Source: Granulicella tundricola MP5ACTX9 (GTDB taxonomy: Bacteria; Acidobacteriota; Terriglobia; Terriglobales; Acidobacteriaceae). From it: a stretch of DNA of 64,000 nucleotides. How positions within the stretch are numbered: the stretch's first letter is position 1; each line of letters begins with the position of its first letter. Below are positions 35,807 through 43,975 of this stretch, in pieces. The DNA lies in contig NC_015058.1 of NCBI RefSeq assembly GCF_000178975.2, positions 1-64,000 of the forward strand. The letters run 5' to 3'. Below the pieces are notes generated by a model, which had not been told where the DNA came from, searched no databases, and saw only the letters and a program-made list of their open reading frames with translations. The position numbers and the translations under genes are program-made.

Positions 35807-36249
35807 TCTGCTTCCTTCTTCACGATGCTGATCTCCCCGTTACGTTCAAGGATGGCCAAGTCAATCTGGTCGAGCGTGAGAATCCCCTGATCGCGCGCCG
35901 TCGCCATCACGTCGTCATCCTGTATGCCCATCTTTGAGAGTGTCTCCGCTCTCCACAGACCGTCTTCAAGCAGGATCAGTGGAGTGCCATCAAAAAGCCG
36001 CGCAAGCCGGTTGGAACGCGAACGCAGAAACGCAACCCAATAATGCGCAAAGGCAATCGTGATGATCTGAAGCAGGGCATTCGTGAGCGAAGCATCGTCG
36101 CCGACCATCGCCGTAAGCGCGAGACCACCCATGAAGAAAACCAGCACAAACTCAAACGGGGTGATCTGCTTGCCTGGACGCCGGCCCACGACGCGCACGA
36201 TAAAGACAAGAAAAATATAGAAGAAGAATGCTCTCAACACCGCAGCCAC
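35803..36249 (-). CDS. DUF421 (YetF-like) membrane protein, second copy
   Basis: A 148-residue paralogue of the protein at 34815-35261, starting GTG at 36249 with GAGGTG upstream. It has three N-terminal helices, RRPGKQITPFEFVLVFFMGG, then GTPLILLEDGLWRAETLSKM and the ending LERNGEISIVKKEAE. The shared motifs GTPL, LERNG.ISI and identical length show duplication around the single-helix gene. It is first in the leftward operon DUF421, single-helix protein, DUF421, MFS. The complex could be a membrane assembly with an extracytoplasmic partner; this is inference from context. Confidence 0.88.
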   Translation of the reverse strand: MAAVLRAFFFYIFLVFIVRVVGRRPGKQITPFEFVLVFFMGGLALTAMVGDDASLTNALLQIITIAFAHYWVAFLRSRSNRLARLFDGTPLILLEDGLWRAETLSKMGIQDDDVMATARDQGILTLDQIDLAILERNGEISIVKKEAE

Positions 36250-36532
36250 GTAGACACCTCATGGCGAACGTACTGCCCTGGAAAACTGAGAAGCCGTATC
36301 TGATGGATTGGTTTCCTCCCCCTCCGCTACTGGAGTCACGAAACATGATTTGTGATCTTTTGACGGATACGCTTCCGTGTCGCGTCTCGAAAGTATCGAG
36401 TTTACGAAAAGTCTCGGCCGGTTCGCAATGCCGCAGCACATTCCCCAGTGCGGTCCTTACAACATATCCAAGAGCAGCACCCCTGAGCGGACTGACCATC
36501 CGCCCAGGGCAGGTTGGTTGATACTGAAGCAA

Positions 36533-37216
36533 TTAAAAACGGTAGTAGGTGCTGATGCTAGGTTCGGTGGTGACACGCCAGCTGCGTGTGCTGATGGCCG
36601 AATTCTCGAAGTTCGGGGCGCGGTAGTAGAGGGAGCGTCCTTCAATACGGAAGCCGATGTGCTTGGTGTGAGTGGGGATGTCGAAGCCGGCTTCAAGGAG
36701 GCCTGTCTCGCGGAACTGGCCTGAAGCCGTTCCAGGAACGAATTCCACATAGCCGCCGCCGACGTTGACGAAGGGCTGGAAGGGAATGTGTTTCGGGTGG
36801 AACTGGTATGCGGCCGTGTACTCATGCATATCCGTCGTGACCTTGGAGGACTGGACGGTGGGAGTGCTGGAGTAGTTGTAGGAGTAGACCTCCGAGAAAC
36901 GGGAGAATCCGTAGTTGAGCTCAAGTCCGGCCCAGGGCTTGGGATGGAACTGTAGCGAGGTGATGAAGCCTGCGGACCAGGTGGTGTCCTGATGCTGGTT
37001 TGAAACGGTCTCGCTGAGGGTGCCGCCACCGACGCGCGGCACGTTGAAGGTGCCGGAGGTTGGGTTGCTATCAAGCGGCGTGGAGAAGAGGCCGGTGCCG
37101 CCAACGGAGATGCTGGCTCCGTAAGGCTTGAAGACATCCTTATAGAACTGGGCGTTTGCTGCCGATGCGCCAAGCGCGACGAGGGTGATTGCTGTGGTGC
37201 GAAGAAGCTGCTTCAT
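36533..37216 (-). CDS. Outer-membrane beta-barrel protein
   Basis: The 227-residue protein has a signal peptide MKQLLRTTAITLVALGASAA ending NAQ, then alternating beta strands of a small barrel: FKPYGASISVGGTG, WSAGFITSLQFHPKPWAGLE, YSYNYSSTPTVQSSK, HEYTAAYQFHPKHIPFQPFV and VGGGYVEFVPG, and it ends in the aromatic-terminated strand TEPSISTYYRF, the usual signal for barrel insertion. It probably folds into an 8- or 10-strand barrel. It is followed leftward by 280 bases without a confident gene and preceded by the ferritin-like pair. Its ligand is unknown. Confidence 0.82.
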   Translation of the reverse strand: MKQLLRTTAITLVALGASAANAQFYKDVFKPYGASISVGGTGLFSTPLDSNPTSGTFNVPRVGGGTLSETVSNQHQDTTWSAGFITSLQFHPKPWAGLELNYGFSRFSEVYSYNYSSTPTVQSSKVTTDMHEYTAAYQFHPKHIPFQPFVNVGGGYVEFVPGTASGQFRETGLLEAGFDIPTHTKHIGFRIEGRSLYYRAPNFENSAISTRSWRVTTEPSISTYYRF

Positions 37217-37261
37217 TTAAATCTCCTGAATGGTGTTGCCGGGACCGAAGTTTGTGTCGAG

Positions 37262-38134
37262 TTAGCTGGTGATGATGGTTCCGTTGAGGCCGTTGGGGAA
37301 GAAGCCGCCCTTGGAGACGCCGGTCTGACCGGCTGCGGCGTAGACGATCTGCAGGACCTGCGAGGTGGTTCGGACGGGGGTAAGGCCCGTTGTGTTGCTG
37401 GTGTTGAAGATCTGGGTGGCGGTGGGGGGCTGGTCTAAAGAGTCCACGGCTGGGGAGGTCACGCCGAGAGCGATGCAGAGCTCGCGGATGAAGCCTGCAT
37501 GCTGGGACTCTGTATCGAGGATCTGGGCTGCATAGGTGAGAGCGGCGGTGCTGGAGGTGAGGTACTGGGCTCCGCCGATGTAAGCACTGACGCCGACAGC
37601 TTCCAACTGACGCGAGGCTGCAAGGAAGGTCGCGTCCGAGGTGACCGCGCCGCCTGCCGCGAGGTTGATGCTGGGCATGGGAACGGGTGTGCCGCCGACG
37701 GCGGTGATGGTGGAGCGGAGGAACTCAACGTGCTGGCGCTCATGAGTGGCTAGCTGGTTGGCTACGGCCGCAACGATGGGGTTGACGAAGGAGACCTTGG
37801 CGCCGCCGGTGACGCTGCCTGCGCCGGTGCCCATGTCGGCTGTGGAAAGCCCAGTGCCTGTGGTGACGTAGAGGTAGAAGCTGGCCTCGAGGTACTCAAG
37901 ATTGAGGGCGAAGTTGAGGACGTCCAGGACGGAAGGAGTGCTGGAAGCGAGGGGCACGGAGCCATCGCTGGAACAACCGGCAAGGCTGCCTGAGAAGGCG
38001 GTGGCTGCGCCTGCGACTGCGAGGGTGGAGAGGACGCAACGGCGGCTGGTGAGGACAGAAGAACGGTTCTCCACAAGCTTGGCACTCTGGGTGGAGAGGG
38101 TGTCCGGGGTTGGATCGGTGAGGATGACTGACAT
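37262..38134 (-). CDS. Tat-exported ferritin-like domain protein (desiccation-related type), copy 1
   Basis: The start at ATG 38134 is chosen because AGGAGG lies 10 bases upstream; the frame is open 11 codons further. A Tat-like signal SRRCVLSTLAVAGAATAFSG runs into LAGCSS, a possible lipobox. The ferritin-like helices carry candidate metal ligands: NFALNLEYLEASFYLYVTTG, ATHERQHVEFLRS (ExxH type), RQLEAVGVSAYIGG and DTESQHAGFIREL (E..xH). It ends with a SKGGFFPNGLNGTI tail shared with copy 2. Proteins of this Ferritin_2 group are linked to desiccation or oxidative stress; no enzyme activity is established. It lies 81 bases after copy 2. Confidence 0.85.
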   Translation of the reverse strand: MSVILTDPTPDTLSTQSAKLVENRSSVLTSRRCVLSTLAVAGAATAFSGSLAGCSSDGSVPLASSTPSVLDVLNFALNLEYLEASFYLYVTTGTGLSTADMGTGAGSVTGGAKVSFVNPIVAAVANQLATHERQHVEFLRSTITAVGGTPVPMPSINLAAGGAVTSDATFLAASRQLEAVGVSAYIGGAQYLTSSTAALTYAAQILDTESQHAGFIRELCIALGVTSPAVDSLDQPPTATQIFNTSNTTGLTPVRTTSQVLQIVYAAAGQTGVSKGGFFPNGLNGTIITS

Positions 38135-38215
38135 GAGAGGTTTGCCTCCTGGCAAGGTGTTGGGCACGTTGATGTAGTTCGCTAGCGGTTCAGGGGGAAG
38201 CAGGTGCGCTACACG

Positions 38216-39106
38216 CTAGGTGGACTTGACGTTGCCGTTGACGCCATTGGGGAAGAAGCCACCCATGGTCACGCCGGTAGTGGGAGTGGTGGTAGTCGCA
38301 GTGGATTTGCCATAGGCCACGCCGAGGACCTGCGAGGTGTTGCGCGCGGGCGAGAGCGCGTTGACGGCATCCACGGTGAAGTAGTTGGTGGCGGTTGGGG
38401 GGATGTCCTGCGCGTCGATGGCGGGGCTCACGACGTTCTGGGTGACGCAGAGGTAGGCCAGGGCACCGGCATGCTGCCCTTCCGCGCCGAGAATCTGGCC
38501 TGCGGTGGTGAGGACGCTGGGATTCGAGACGAGAAGCTGTGCGGAGCCGACGTATGCCGAGCCGCCGAGCGCGGTGAACTGGCGTGCGGCGGCCAGGAAC
38601 TGAGCCTGCGTCGTGACCGCACCGTTGGCGGAGAGGTTGATCAGGGGCTGCGCGATGGGCGTGCCGCCGAGCGAGGTAATGGCGGAGCGGAGATCGGCAA
38701 TATGATTGACTTCATCGTTGGCGAGCGCCTGGGCTACGGCCATGGTGTTGGCGGTGAGAGCGATCTTGGGGGGTGCGCCCTGTACGGCTAAGCCGCCACC
38801 GTTGAGCGATAAGCTGAGGCCTGAGCCGGTGGTGACGTAGAGATAGAAGTTGGCTTCGAGGTACTCGAGGTTGAGGGCGAAGTTGAGCACGTCCGTGATA
38901 GATGCGGTTGCGGTCTGCGCATGGGCCTCGCGTTCGCCGGCCACCATTCCGATCGCGGCTGCGCTGAGCATGGCACCAAGGAAGCCGCGACGATTCAGGT
39001 GCTGGATGGTGCGATCAAAGGCGAGGATTCTACGGTCAGTTTCGAGCTGCTCTACGTTAACCGTCTCGGTGGGGCAAAGGAGTGACTTCAGGTTGTAACG
39101 GGACAA
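38216..39106 (-). CDS. Tat-exported ferritin-like domain protein, copy 2
   Basis: I place the start at TTG 39106, which has GGAGG seven bases upstream; the open frame reaches ATG 39160. A twin-arginine signal LNRRGFLGAMLSAAAIGMVA ends in AHAQ. The ferritin-like part parallels copy 1: NFALNLEYLEANFYLYVTTG, ANDEVNHIADLRS, RQFTALGGSAYVGS and GAEGQHAGALAYL, with the same MGGFFPNGVNGNVK ending. The helix-3 glutamate of copy 1 (RQLEAVG) is replaced here (RQFTALG), so metal binding may differ. The two genes are a tandem duplication and probably co-transcribed. Confidence 0.82.
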   Translation of the reverse strand: MSRYNLKSLLCPTETVNVEQLETDRRILAFDRTIQHLNRRGFLGAMLSAAAIGMVAGEREAHAQTATASITDVLNFALNLEYLEANFYLYVTTGSGLSLSLNGGGLAVQGAPPKIALTANTMAVAQALANDEVNHIADLRSAITSLGGTPIAQPLINLSANGAVTTQAQFLAAARQFTALGGSAYVGSAQLLVSNPSVLTTAGQILGAEGQHAGALAYLCVTQNVVSPAIDAQDIPPTATNYFTVDAVNALSPARNTSQVLGVAYGKSTATTTTPTTGVTMGGFFPNGVNGNVKST

Positions 39107-39160
39107 GGGACTGCCTCCAAGGCGCGGGTGATCGTGTTCCGGAAATCTCCGGAATGTCAT

Positions 39161-39486
39161 AAAACTAAGTTGTGGTTGGGTAAGCTCGATCTACGTACAA
39201 CTCACCTACGGCAGCCCGTTGGAGGCTGATTGACGAGGGACATCATTGTTTTTTGCTTCATTGGTAGAGGAGAAGTGAAGGAAGATGGTTGCCCAGCATA
39301 CGGCGGAGGTCGAGTGTTCCTGATCGAAGGGATCAACATAGCCGGTATCAAAGCGACTGACTATTCGTCAGTGACGAAACGCTTCCAGTGCTCGACGAGG
39401 TCCCAAGGTCGAGCGATCAAACCCAGTCATTGAAGACTTAGTTCAAAACCTCCAAATCTAGTGGGCCCTCTGTCGGGTAAGAACAT
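39161..39486. other. Gene-free stretch
   Basis: Lies between the ferritin-like pair and the ligase remnant. Short frames exist but none has a convincing start or recognisable sequence. It presumably holds the leftward promoter of the ferritin pair. Confidence 0.35.
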
Positions 39487-39861
39487 ATGCTTTGGCTAAC
39501 TAGCAATCTGGGTCTCGACTCCATCATCATTGGCTTTTATCGAGGCAAAGAACCGGTCTACGCCTCTCGCGTTCGTGCAGGATTCGTCCGGGCCACACGC
39601 CGCAAGGTCTTCGAGCAAATCAAACATCTCACCTCGCCGAAATACCCGTTTACCAAGCTGCCCGAAGCCGCAAGCGGGCATTGGGGTCAGGGACTCACAA
39701 CCGAGAAGATGAAAGAGTGTGTCTGGCTCAAGCTGGAAACAGTCGCGCAAATCGAGCCCTTGGCGTGGACCGGCGCGGACCATCTGAGACACATTAAATT
39801 CGTCGGCTTACGCGACGACAAGGACCTTGGAAACCTAATAAGGAAACTTAGGTGCGCCTGA
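39487..39861 (+). pseudogene. ATP-dependent DNA ligase (LigD-type), C-terminal OB-fold remnant
   Basis: From about residue 9 the 124-codon frame matches the C-terminal domain of bacterial ATP-dependent DNA ligases: SIIIGFYRGKEPVYASRVRA, GFVRATRRKVFEQIKHL, GHWGQGLTTEKMKECVWLK and WTGADHLRHIKFVGLRDDKD. The nucleotidyltransferase domain with the AMP-linked Lys (about 200-230 residues) is absent and nothing like it lies upstream. The remainder cannot ligate. It abuts a spore-photoproduct-lyase-like gene, also DNA-related. Confidence 0.82.
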
Positions 39862-39927
39862 ATCGCGAGCAGCTGATGACGCTGTGAAACACAGAAGACA
39901 TGCCGCCTCCACGACTTTACCCGGGGG

Positions 39928-41163
39928 TTGATCACAATCCGGTCGTGGCTATCCGACAATCCAAACAGCTGGCCCATTCTCGATTCCGCTTTTCGCAGGA
40001 CGAACAACACCCTATATGGCGGAGAATTCCAGGGCACCCAAACCTCATTGGCAGCTATCGAATTTGGGATGGAAAAAGAGCTACAAGAAGCCGGCGTCGT
40101 TCAAGGCAAGCTCTGGCATCCTCGCAGGGTGCTCATTACCCCTGAGGCCCTGAAGCTGGCACATGGTCAGGCCATGCTATCCCGAGCCGAGCAGCTTGGC
40201 GCAGAAGTGATCAAGCTGAAGGCTAACCGGTTGACAGGGTTCACCGCCGAAGATGAACGCAGTGCTTACGCACATGCCAAGACGAGCTTTGCTATCGTGA
40301 TCTCGCCTCCGGGGCAGCGCCGTCTGCAACCGATACCGCCTTCAGCGGACTGGCAGTTCCACATCGCACAGGGCTGTCCCGCGCACTGTCAGTACTGCTA
40401 CCTTGCCGGATCCCTGAGCGGGCCTCCAGTGACCCGCGCTTACGCGAACCTACCGGAGATCCTCGAAGGCCTTTATGAGTATCTGGGGAAGGGAACCATA
40501 ACCTCGAAGTCTCGCGAACGTGCTGAGGAGGGCACTACATTCGAAGCCTCTTGCTACACCGACCCTCTTGGTATCGAGCATCTGACCGGTGCTCTTGCAG
40601 AATCGATCCGTTTCTTTGGTGCATGGGAGGCACCCGTCCAGCTTCGTTGGACTACCAAGTTCGACGCAGTAGACCATCTCATGAAGCTGGACCATCACAG
40701 ACGAACTAGAGTTCGTTTCTCCCTTAATGCGGCTAGCATTTCACGCGACTTCGAGGGCGGCACCGCCAAGCTTTCCCAGCGACTGAGAGCTCTACGCAAG
40801 ATGGCTCTGGCCGGCTACCCAGTCGGTCTAACGATCGCACCTATCATGCCGGTGGAGAACTGGCGTGGCGAATATTCGACGTTGATCTCTGATATTGCTC
40901 AGTCTCTCGTAGGCGTGCCCAATATAGATTTGACGGTGGAATTGATCACTCACCGCTTCACCCCAACCTCCAAGGATGTCTTGATCGGCTGGTATCCGAA
41001 GAAGACCCTCGACCTACGGGAAGAAGTCCGCACCCAGAAGCGCACCAAGTTTGGAGGCTTCAAGTACGTCTATCCAAAGGATTCGATGGCAGAAATGCAG
41101 CAGTTTTTCAGAGAACTGCTTACTCAGCGCTTGCCCGGATCAAAGATCCTATATTGGACGTGA
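39928..41163 (+). CDS. Spore-photoproduct-lyase-family radical SAM protein
   Basis: The frame is 411 residues; family-like sequence begins near ATG 40069 (MEKELQEAGVVQGKLWHPRR), so the start is uncertain and the first 47 residues may not be translated. The radical SAM cluster motif is QGCPAHCQYCYLAGSL (CxxxCxxC), preceded by DWQFHIAQ. Further motifs: EASCYTDPLGIEHLTGAL, WTTKFDAVDHLMKLDHH and RVRFSLNAASISRDFEGG. In spores SPL reverses thymine photodimers; homologues in non-sporulating bacteria are of unknown substrate but presumed nucleic-acid related. Located 66 bases after a ligase remnant. Confidence 0.85.
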   Translation: MITIRSWLSDNPNSWPILDSAFRRTNNTLYGGEFQGTQTSLAAIEFGMEKELQEAGVVQGKLWHPRRVLITPEALKLAHGQAMLSRAEQLGAEVIKLKANRLTGFTAEDERSAYAHAKTSFAIVISPPGQRRLQPIPPSADWQFHIAQGCPAHCQYCYLAGSLSGPPVTRAYANLPEILEGLYEYLGKGTITSKSRERAEEGTTFEASCYTDPLGIEHLTGALAESIRFFGAWEAPVQLRWTTKFDAVDHLMKLDHHRRTRVRFSLNAASISRDFEGGTAKLSQRLRALRKMALAGYPVGLTIAPIMPVENWRGEYSTLISDIAQSLVGVPNIDLTVELITHRFTPTSKDVLIGWYPKKTLDLREEVRTQKRTKFGGFKYVYPKDSMAEMQQFFRELLTQRLPGSKILYWT

Positions 41164-41657
41164 CGGGATACTGACGAAAGGGAAATCGAAGTGCAGGTCA
41201 CAAAGCCATGACGCAGGACCGTTGATCTTTGGTCATGCAATATGCCGGAAGCGCCTTGATTGCAAAGGAGTGACAATTCGCGAAGCTACCGACTCGCGTA
41301 GATTGTTTGTTTCCGCACATTAGGTATCTCATCGAATATCGCTACGCCGTCCCTGGCCTCTAGGGAAATGGGGCAGAGAGGGTTCCCGTCACCAGCGACT
41401 TATGCTTTCATCTGCGAGCTGACGAGCCACCGCGGGTCGAGCGATACCAAGCCTATGCCGTCCACAAATGCTGGGGCATCGTGGGAGCGGACGCTTAAGT
41501 TGTTCGAATTACTTAGCCAAACAACCTGTCCTCGACTCAGCACGCCTCCCGAACAGGATGAAGCCTGGCTAAAAGAAGCGGCACAGAGATAAGGGATGTT
41601 TTGGGCGGCGACGTAGGGCTGCTGAAACGCGTGTGGTTTATTCAACTGCTGCTCCGA
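41164..41657. other. Stretch without a confident gene
   Basis: Contains a rightward 74-codon frame (41368-41592, ending PPEQDEAWLKEAAQR) and a leftward 81-codon frame over the same bases. Neither has a clear ribosome-binding site or recognisable domain. No repeats or strong hairpin were seen. Confidence 0.35.
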
Positions 41658-42155
41658 TCAAACGGTTGTTGTCATTGTTTCAATTGGAAGTTTCGATCTC
41701 TGCGGACTGCTCCCTGGCTGGGTGTGAAGTGCCCAGCCAAGACAGTTGTTGTCGATCGTGCGGATCAGTTCTTTGCGATCCACCGGTTTTGGAAGAAATG
41801 CCCAGCGCCGCTTCTGAAGTTCCTGGAGTGGCACAACGTTCGGCAGAGCACCAGAGAGCACTAAGACCGGTAGCGCCGCCCGATCCTTTGTGAGATGGCG
41901 TGCTAATTCGAAGCCGTCCATCTCCGGCATCTCCAGATCGGTTATGAGCATGTCATACCGTCTCGTCTGAGCCTGTTGTATCGCACTCTGACCATTCGAT
42001 GCCTCAGCGACGGCGTAGCCGACTTGACGCAGGAGGGTCTTCGTCAGCTCTCGCACGAGATGGTTATCGTCGACGAGCAGGATAGTCACAGTAGCTCTCG
42101 CATTACGCAGGCTGTGCGTGACTTTGGTGTGGGTAAGAGAGTGGGGTATTGTCAT
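41658..42155 (-). CDS. Single-domain response regulator (receiver only)
   Basis: The 165-residue protein has a complete receiver: TILLVDDNHLVRELT (acidic pair), phospho-acceptor Asp in DMLITDLEMPEMDGFELARH, the Ser/Thr position in VLVLSGALPN and the Lys in FLPKPVDRKEL. About 35 residues follow without a DNA-binding or enzymatic domain, so it acts by protein contact, CheY-like. AAAGG precedes the start. It opens the signalling island and could serve the orphan histidine kinases at 46131 and 47704. The C-terminal tail is not recognised. Confidence 0.9.
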   Translation of the reverse strand: MTIPHSLTHTKVTHSLRNARATVTILLVDDNHLVRELTKTLLRQVGYAVAEASNGQSAIQQAQTRRYDMLITDLEMPEMDGFELARHLTKDRAALPVLVLSGALPNVVPLQELQKRRWAFLPKPVDRKELIRTIDNNCLGWALHTQPGSSPQRSKLPIETMTTTV

Positions 42156-42658
42156 AGGAGCCTTTGAGTGTCAAAGCTGACACAATCGCCTTTCCTCAAG
42201 CTCTCGTAACCATCCGTCCGGATGCTGAGCTATTTCTTGTTTGCTGGATCGTGCACAGTGCGTCCCAGGGAAGAGAATGAGCGTTCCAAGAGGCAGCCCT
42301 TTCTCTCGCCATCCAAGATTTCATAAAGTTACGAAGATGTTCTGCCCTCTAGCGGGCAAAGTTGCCACTCTGCCTCGAAGCCGATGTTTTTGGGAAAGCC
42401 GCCCGATGGCTTAGTTGTGGACACGCCGGAGCGGCTGCCGGGGCCTCTCAGATCAATGGAAGTTGCGGTCGCACTTGCGTCAAGATACGTTCGCTGACGC
42501 GTCATGCGGCCGAGTTCTTCGCTAGCCTGCCTTGTCAGTTCCTATCAGTCGTGCAATGCGCTGTAACATGCCGGCTAGGGATCACCCAGTTTTCGACGGC
42601 GGTATAAGCTGTTTGACACGAGCTTGGGCCGATGCCGAGGAGGAGGACTGGACCGTTG
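42156..42658. other. Stretch without a confident gene
   Basis: About 500 bases between the receiver gene and the pseudo-receiver gene. No frame longer than about 80 codons with a usable start, no recognisable domain and no clear repeat was seen. Confidence 0.35.
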
Positions 42659-42979
42659 CTATCGAAGTTGCTGCTGTACCTGTCTCACAAAGGTCTCCGG
42701 CGGAACAAGTACAGGCACTTGAAGAACGTTAGTACGTTGAGGATCTCCAGCCAGCGAAAGCTGCTGCTGCTCCGATTCCGGTATTGTGTGGCAAATGACG
42801 AGTAAGTCGTAGCCGACCTCAGCCGTGCGACCTTGGAACTCCTCGTGTCCGTGTGCAACTTGCACTTCTAAACCGACACGTTCTAGGATTCTTCTTCGCG
42901 TATCCAACAGGACAGGATCCAGTCCGTAAATCAGGATCTTTCCGGTTTGGGGTGCGTCGGCATTTGTTGATTCCCTCAC
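42659..42979 (-). CDS. Receiver-like protein without phospho-acceptor Asp (pseudo-receiver), copy 1
   Basis: The 106-residue protein starts with GTG at 42979. It follows receiver topology: KILIYGLDPVLLDTRRRILE (beta1/alpha1), LEVQVAHGHEEF, then YDLLVICHTIPESEQQQLSL, where a canonical receiver has DLVLLDxxMP; here the phospho-acceptor is replaced by Cys-His-Thr. The first acidic pair is reduced to one Asp and no conserved Lys is evident near VPVLVPPETFV. A protein with the same CHT motif is at 54684-55067 in the second copy of the module. It could be a phosphorylation-independent binding domain. The divergent DHp-like gene begins 95 bases away. Confidence 0.6.
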   Translation of the reverse strand: MRESTNADAPQTGKILIYGLDPVLLDTRRRILERVGLEVQVAHGHEEFQGRTAEVGYDLLVICHTIPESEQQQLSLAGDPQRTNVLQVPVLVPPETFVRQVQQQLR

Positions 42980-43073
42980 TAGAATGCAAAGATCAGAAGA
43001 AACTCGCCGAAAGGCATAACCATCTGATCTCTAGAAGTCCAAGCAGCTGATGGCTACTTAAGAAAGGACCGCT

Positions 43074-43361
43074 TTGTATTCCGGGGACCTTTCCTTACGC
43101 CTAAGAGCCGCCAACGCCACTACCGCAGAAGATAGCGTAAATCATGCTGCTTTTATCGTGCGGGAGATGGTCAATCCTCTGGAGTCGGTCAACAACCAGG
43201 CTTATCTCCTGTATCTCTCAGCACAGGAACCCGATCAGGTCGTTCAGTTGATCGCCATGCTCCAGAGCCAACTCACTATCCTCAATGAGATTGTGCAGAG
43301 CGCCCTTAATGCCGCTAAGAATGAGCCTGATCCTGAATCTGCGAAAACTCCCCGCGTTTGA
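43074..43361 (+). CDS. Free-standing histidine-kinase dimerisation-like domain with the phospho-His replaced
   Basis: A 95-residue protein with a TTG start at 43074, preceded by AAAGGA. Its core AAFIVREMVNPLESVNNQAY aligns with the phospho-His helix of the neighbouring kinases (IAHEINNPLEAVTNLLYIA at 46131), with Arg in place of His. The second helix VQLIAMLQSQLTILNEIVQS matches the DHp hairpin partner. No ATP-binding domain follows. It may form a four-helix bundle that titrates kinases or receivers without phosphotransfer. Its 3' end overlaps the convergent small Cys-protein gene by 47 bases. Whether it is translated is uncertain. Confidence 0.55.
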   Translation: MYSGDLSLRLRAANATTAEDSVNHAAFIVREMVNPLESVNNQAYLLYLSAQEPDQVVQLIAMLQSQLTILNEIVQSALNAAKNEPDPESAKTPRV

Positions 43362-43515
43362 CCGTATTGAGTGAAAACTCCCCGCAATGATGTTCGGATT
43401 GAGCAGCCTGAAGGGTAGAGCCACCGTGGCGCGGGCGAATAATCTGACAGCACTTCGAGCAGATAGACTCCTCGAGCGGACCAAGGCGTTTGATAAAGTC
43501 GCGTAAAGCTGGCAT
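43315..43515 (-). CDS. Small Cys-rich putative zinc-binding protein, copy 1
   Basis: Starts at ATG 43515, which has AAAGGA at good spacing; 66 residues. The core SICSKCCQIIRPR followed by AAQSEHHC gives C-x2-C-...-H-x-C, a likely small zinc ribbon. The same layout (SICLACLATIASR ... EEEDHVC) occurs at 55463-55669 in the second module copy, both immediately upstream of a cold-shock gene. I recall a small hypothetical family of this kind in Acidobacteria, with no known function. The last 47 bases overlap the convergent DHp-like gene. Confidence 0.5.
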   Translation of the reverse strand: MPALRDFIKRLGPLEESICSKCCQIIRPRHGGSTLQAAQSEHHCGEFSLNTVKRGEFSQIQDQAHS

Positions 43516-43613
43516 GAATGTCCTTTCCACAATGGGGGCTATAAGGGCTGCTCTGAGGGTGGAAGAGAATGCGGGGCATCGTGCTTGTGGCCGCCAACGC
43601 AGCCTCTACGTTA

Positions 43614-43823
43614 CTAAACCGCTGCTCGGCTGACGCGATCTGCCTGAGGACGGCCCGTCTCGCCCTGGATGATGTCGAAGGTAACGGCATCACCTTCCTC
43701 AAGGCTCTTGTAGCCGTCAATCTGGATAGGGCTGTAGTGCACAAAGACGTCAGGATCTCCCTCACGCCCAAGGAATCCATAACCTTTTGCATTGTTGAAC
43801 CACTTCACTGTGCCTTTGTACAT
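43614..43823 (-). CDS. Cold-shock domain protein, copy 1
   Basis: ATG 43823 is chosen over the upstream frame start because AGGAGG lies 8 bases before it; 69 residues, the usual CSD length. RNP1 is KGYGFLG and RNP2 is VFVHY, with the CSD opening [19 protein letters not shown]. It should bind single-stranded RNA or DNA and melt structure or adjust translation under stress. A second copy with the same core is at 55784-56035. Unlike typical CspA the RNP1 reads GYGFLG rather than GFGFI. Its leftward neighbour is the small Cys-protein gene. Confidence 0.93.
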   Translation of the reverse strand: MYKGTVKWFNNAKGYGFLGREGDPDVFVHYSPIQIDGYKSLEEGDAVTFDIIQGETGRPQADRVSRAAV

Positions 43824-43975
43824 GGGTGCCACCTCCTGACCAACGTTCACACCGACCCACAGGGCGCGGCGAGGAGAAAAGTTCAGCGATCCGAATGGGC
43901 AGCACTCTTTTCAGTCAACAACAGTTGTAGTCAGCAGAGTAAAATCGCTCTTCCCTTAAGCCGACACAAGGAGAA

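Noticed and set aside
41368-41592. Rightward 74-codon frame as a gene
   Set aside because: No recognisable domain, no clear ribosome-binding site and an equally long frame on the other strand.
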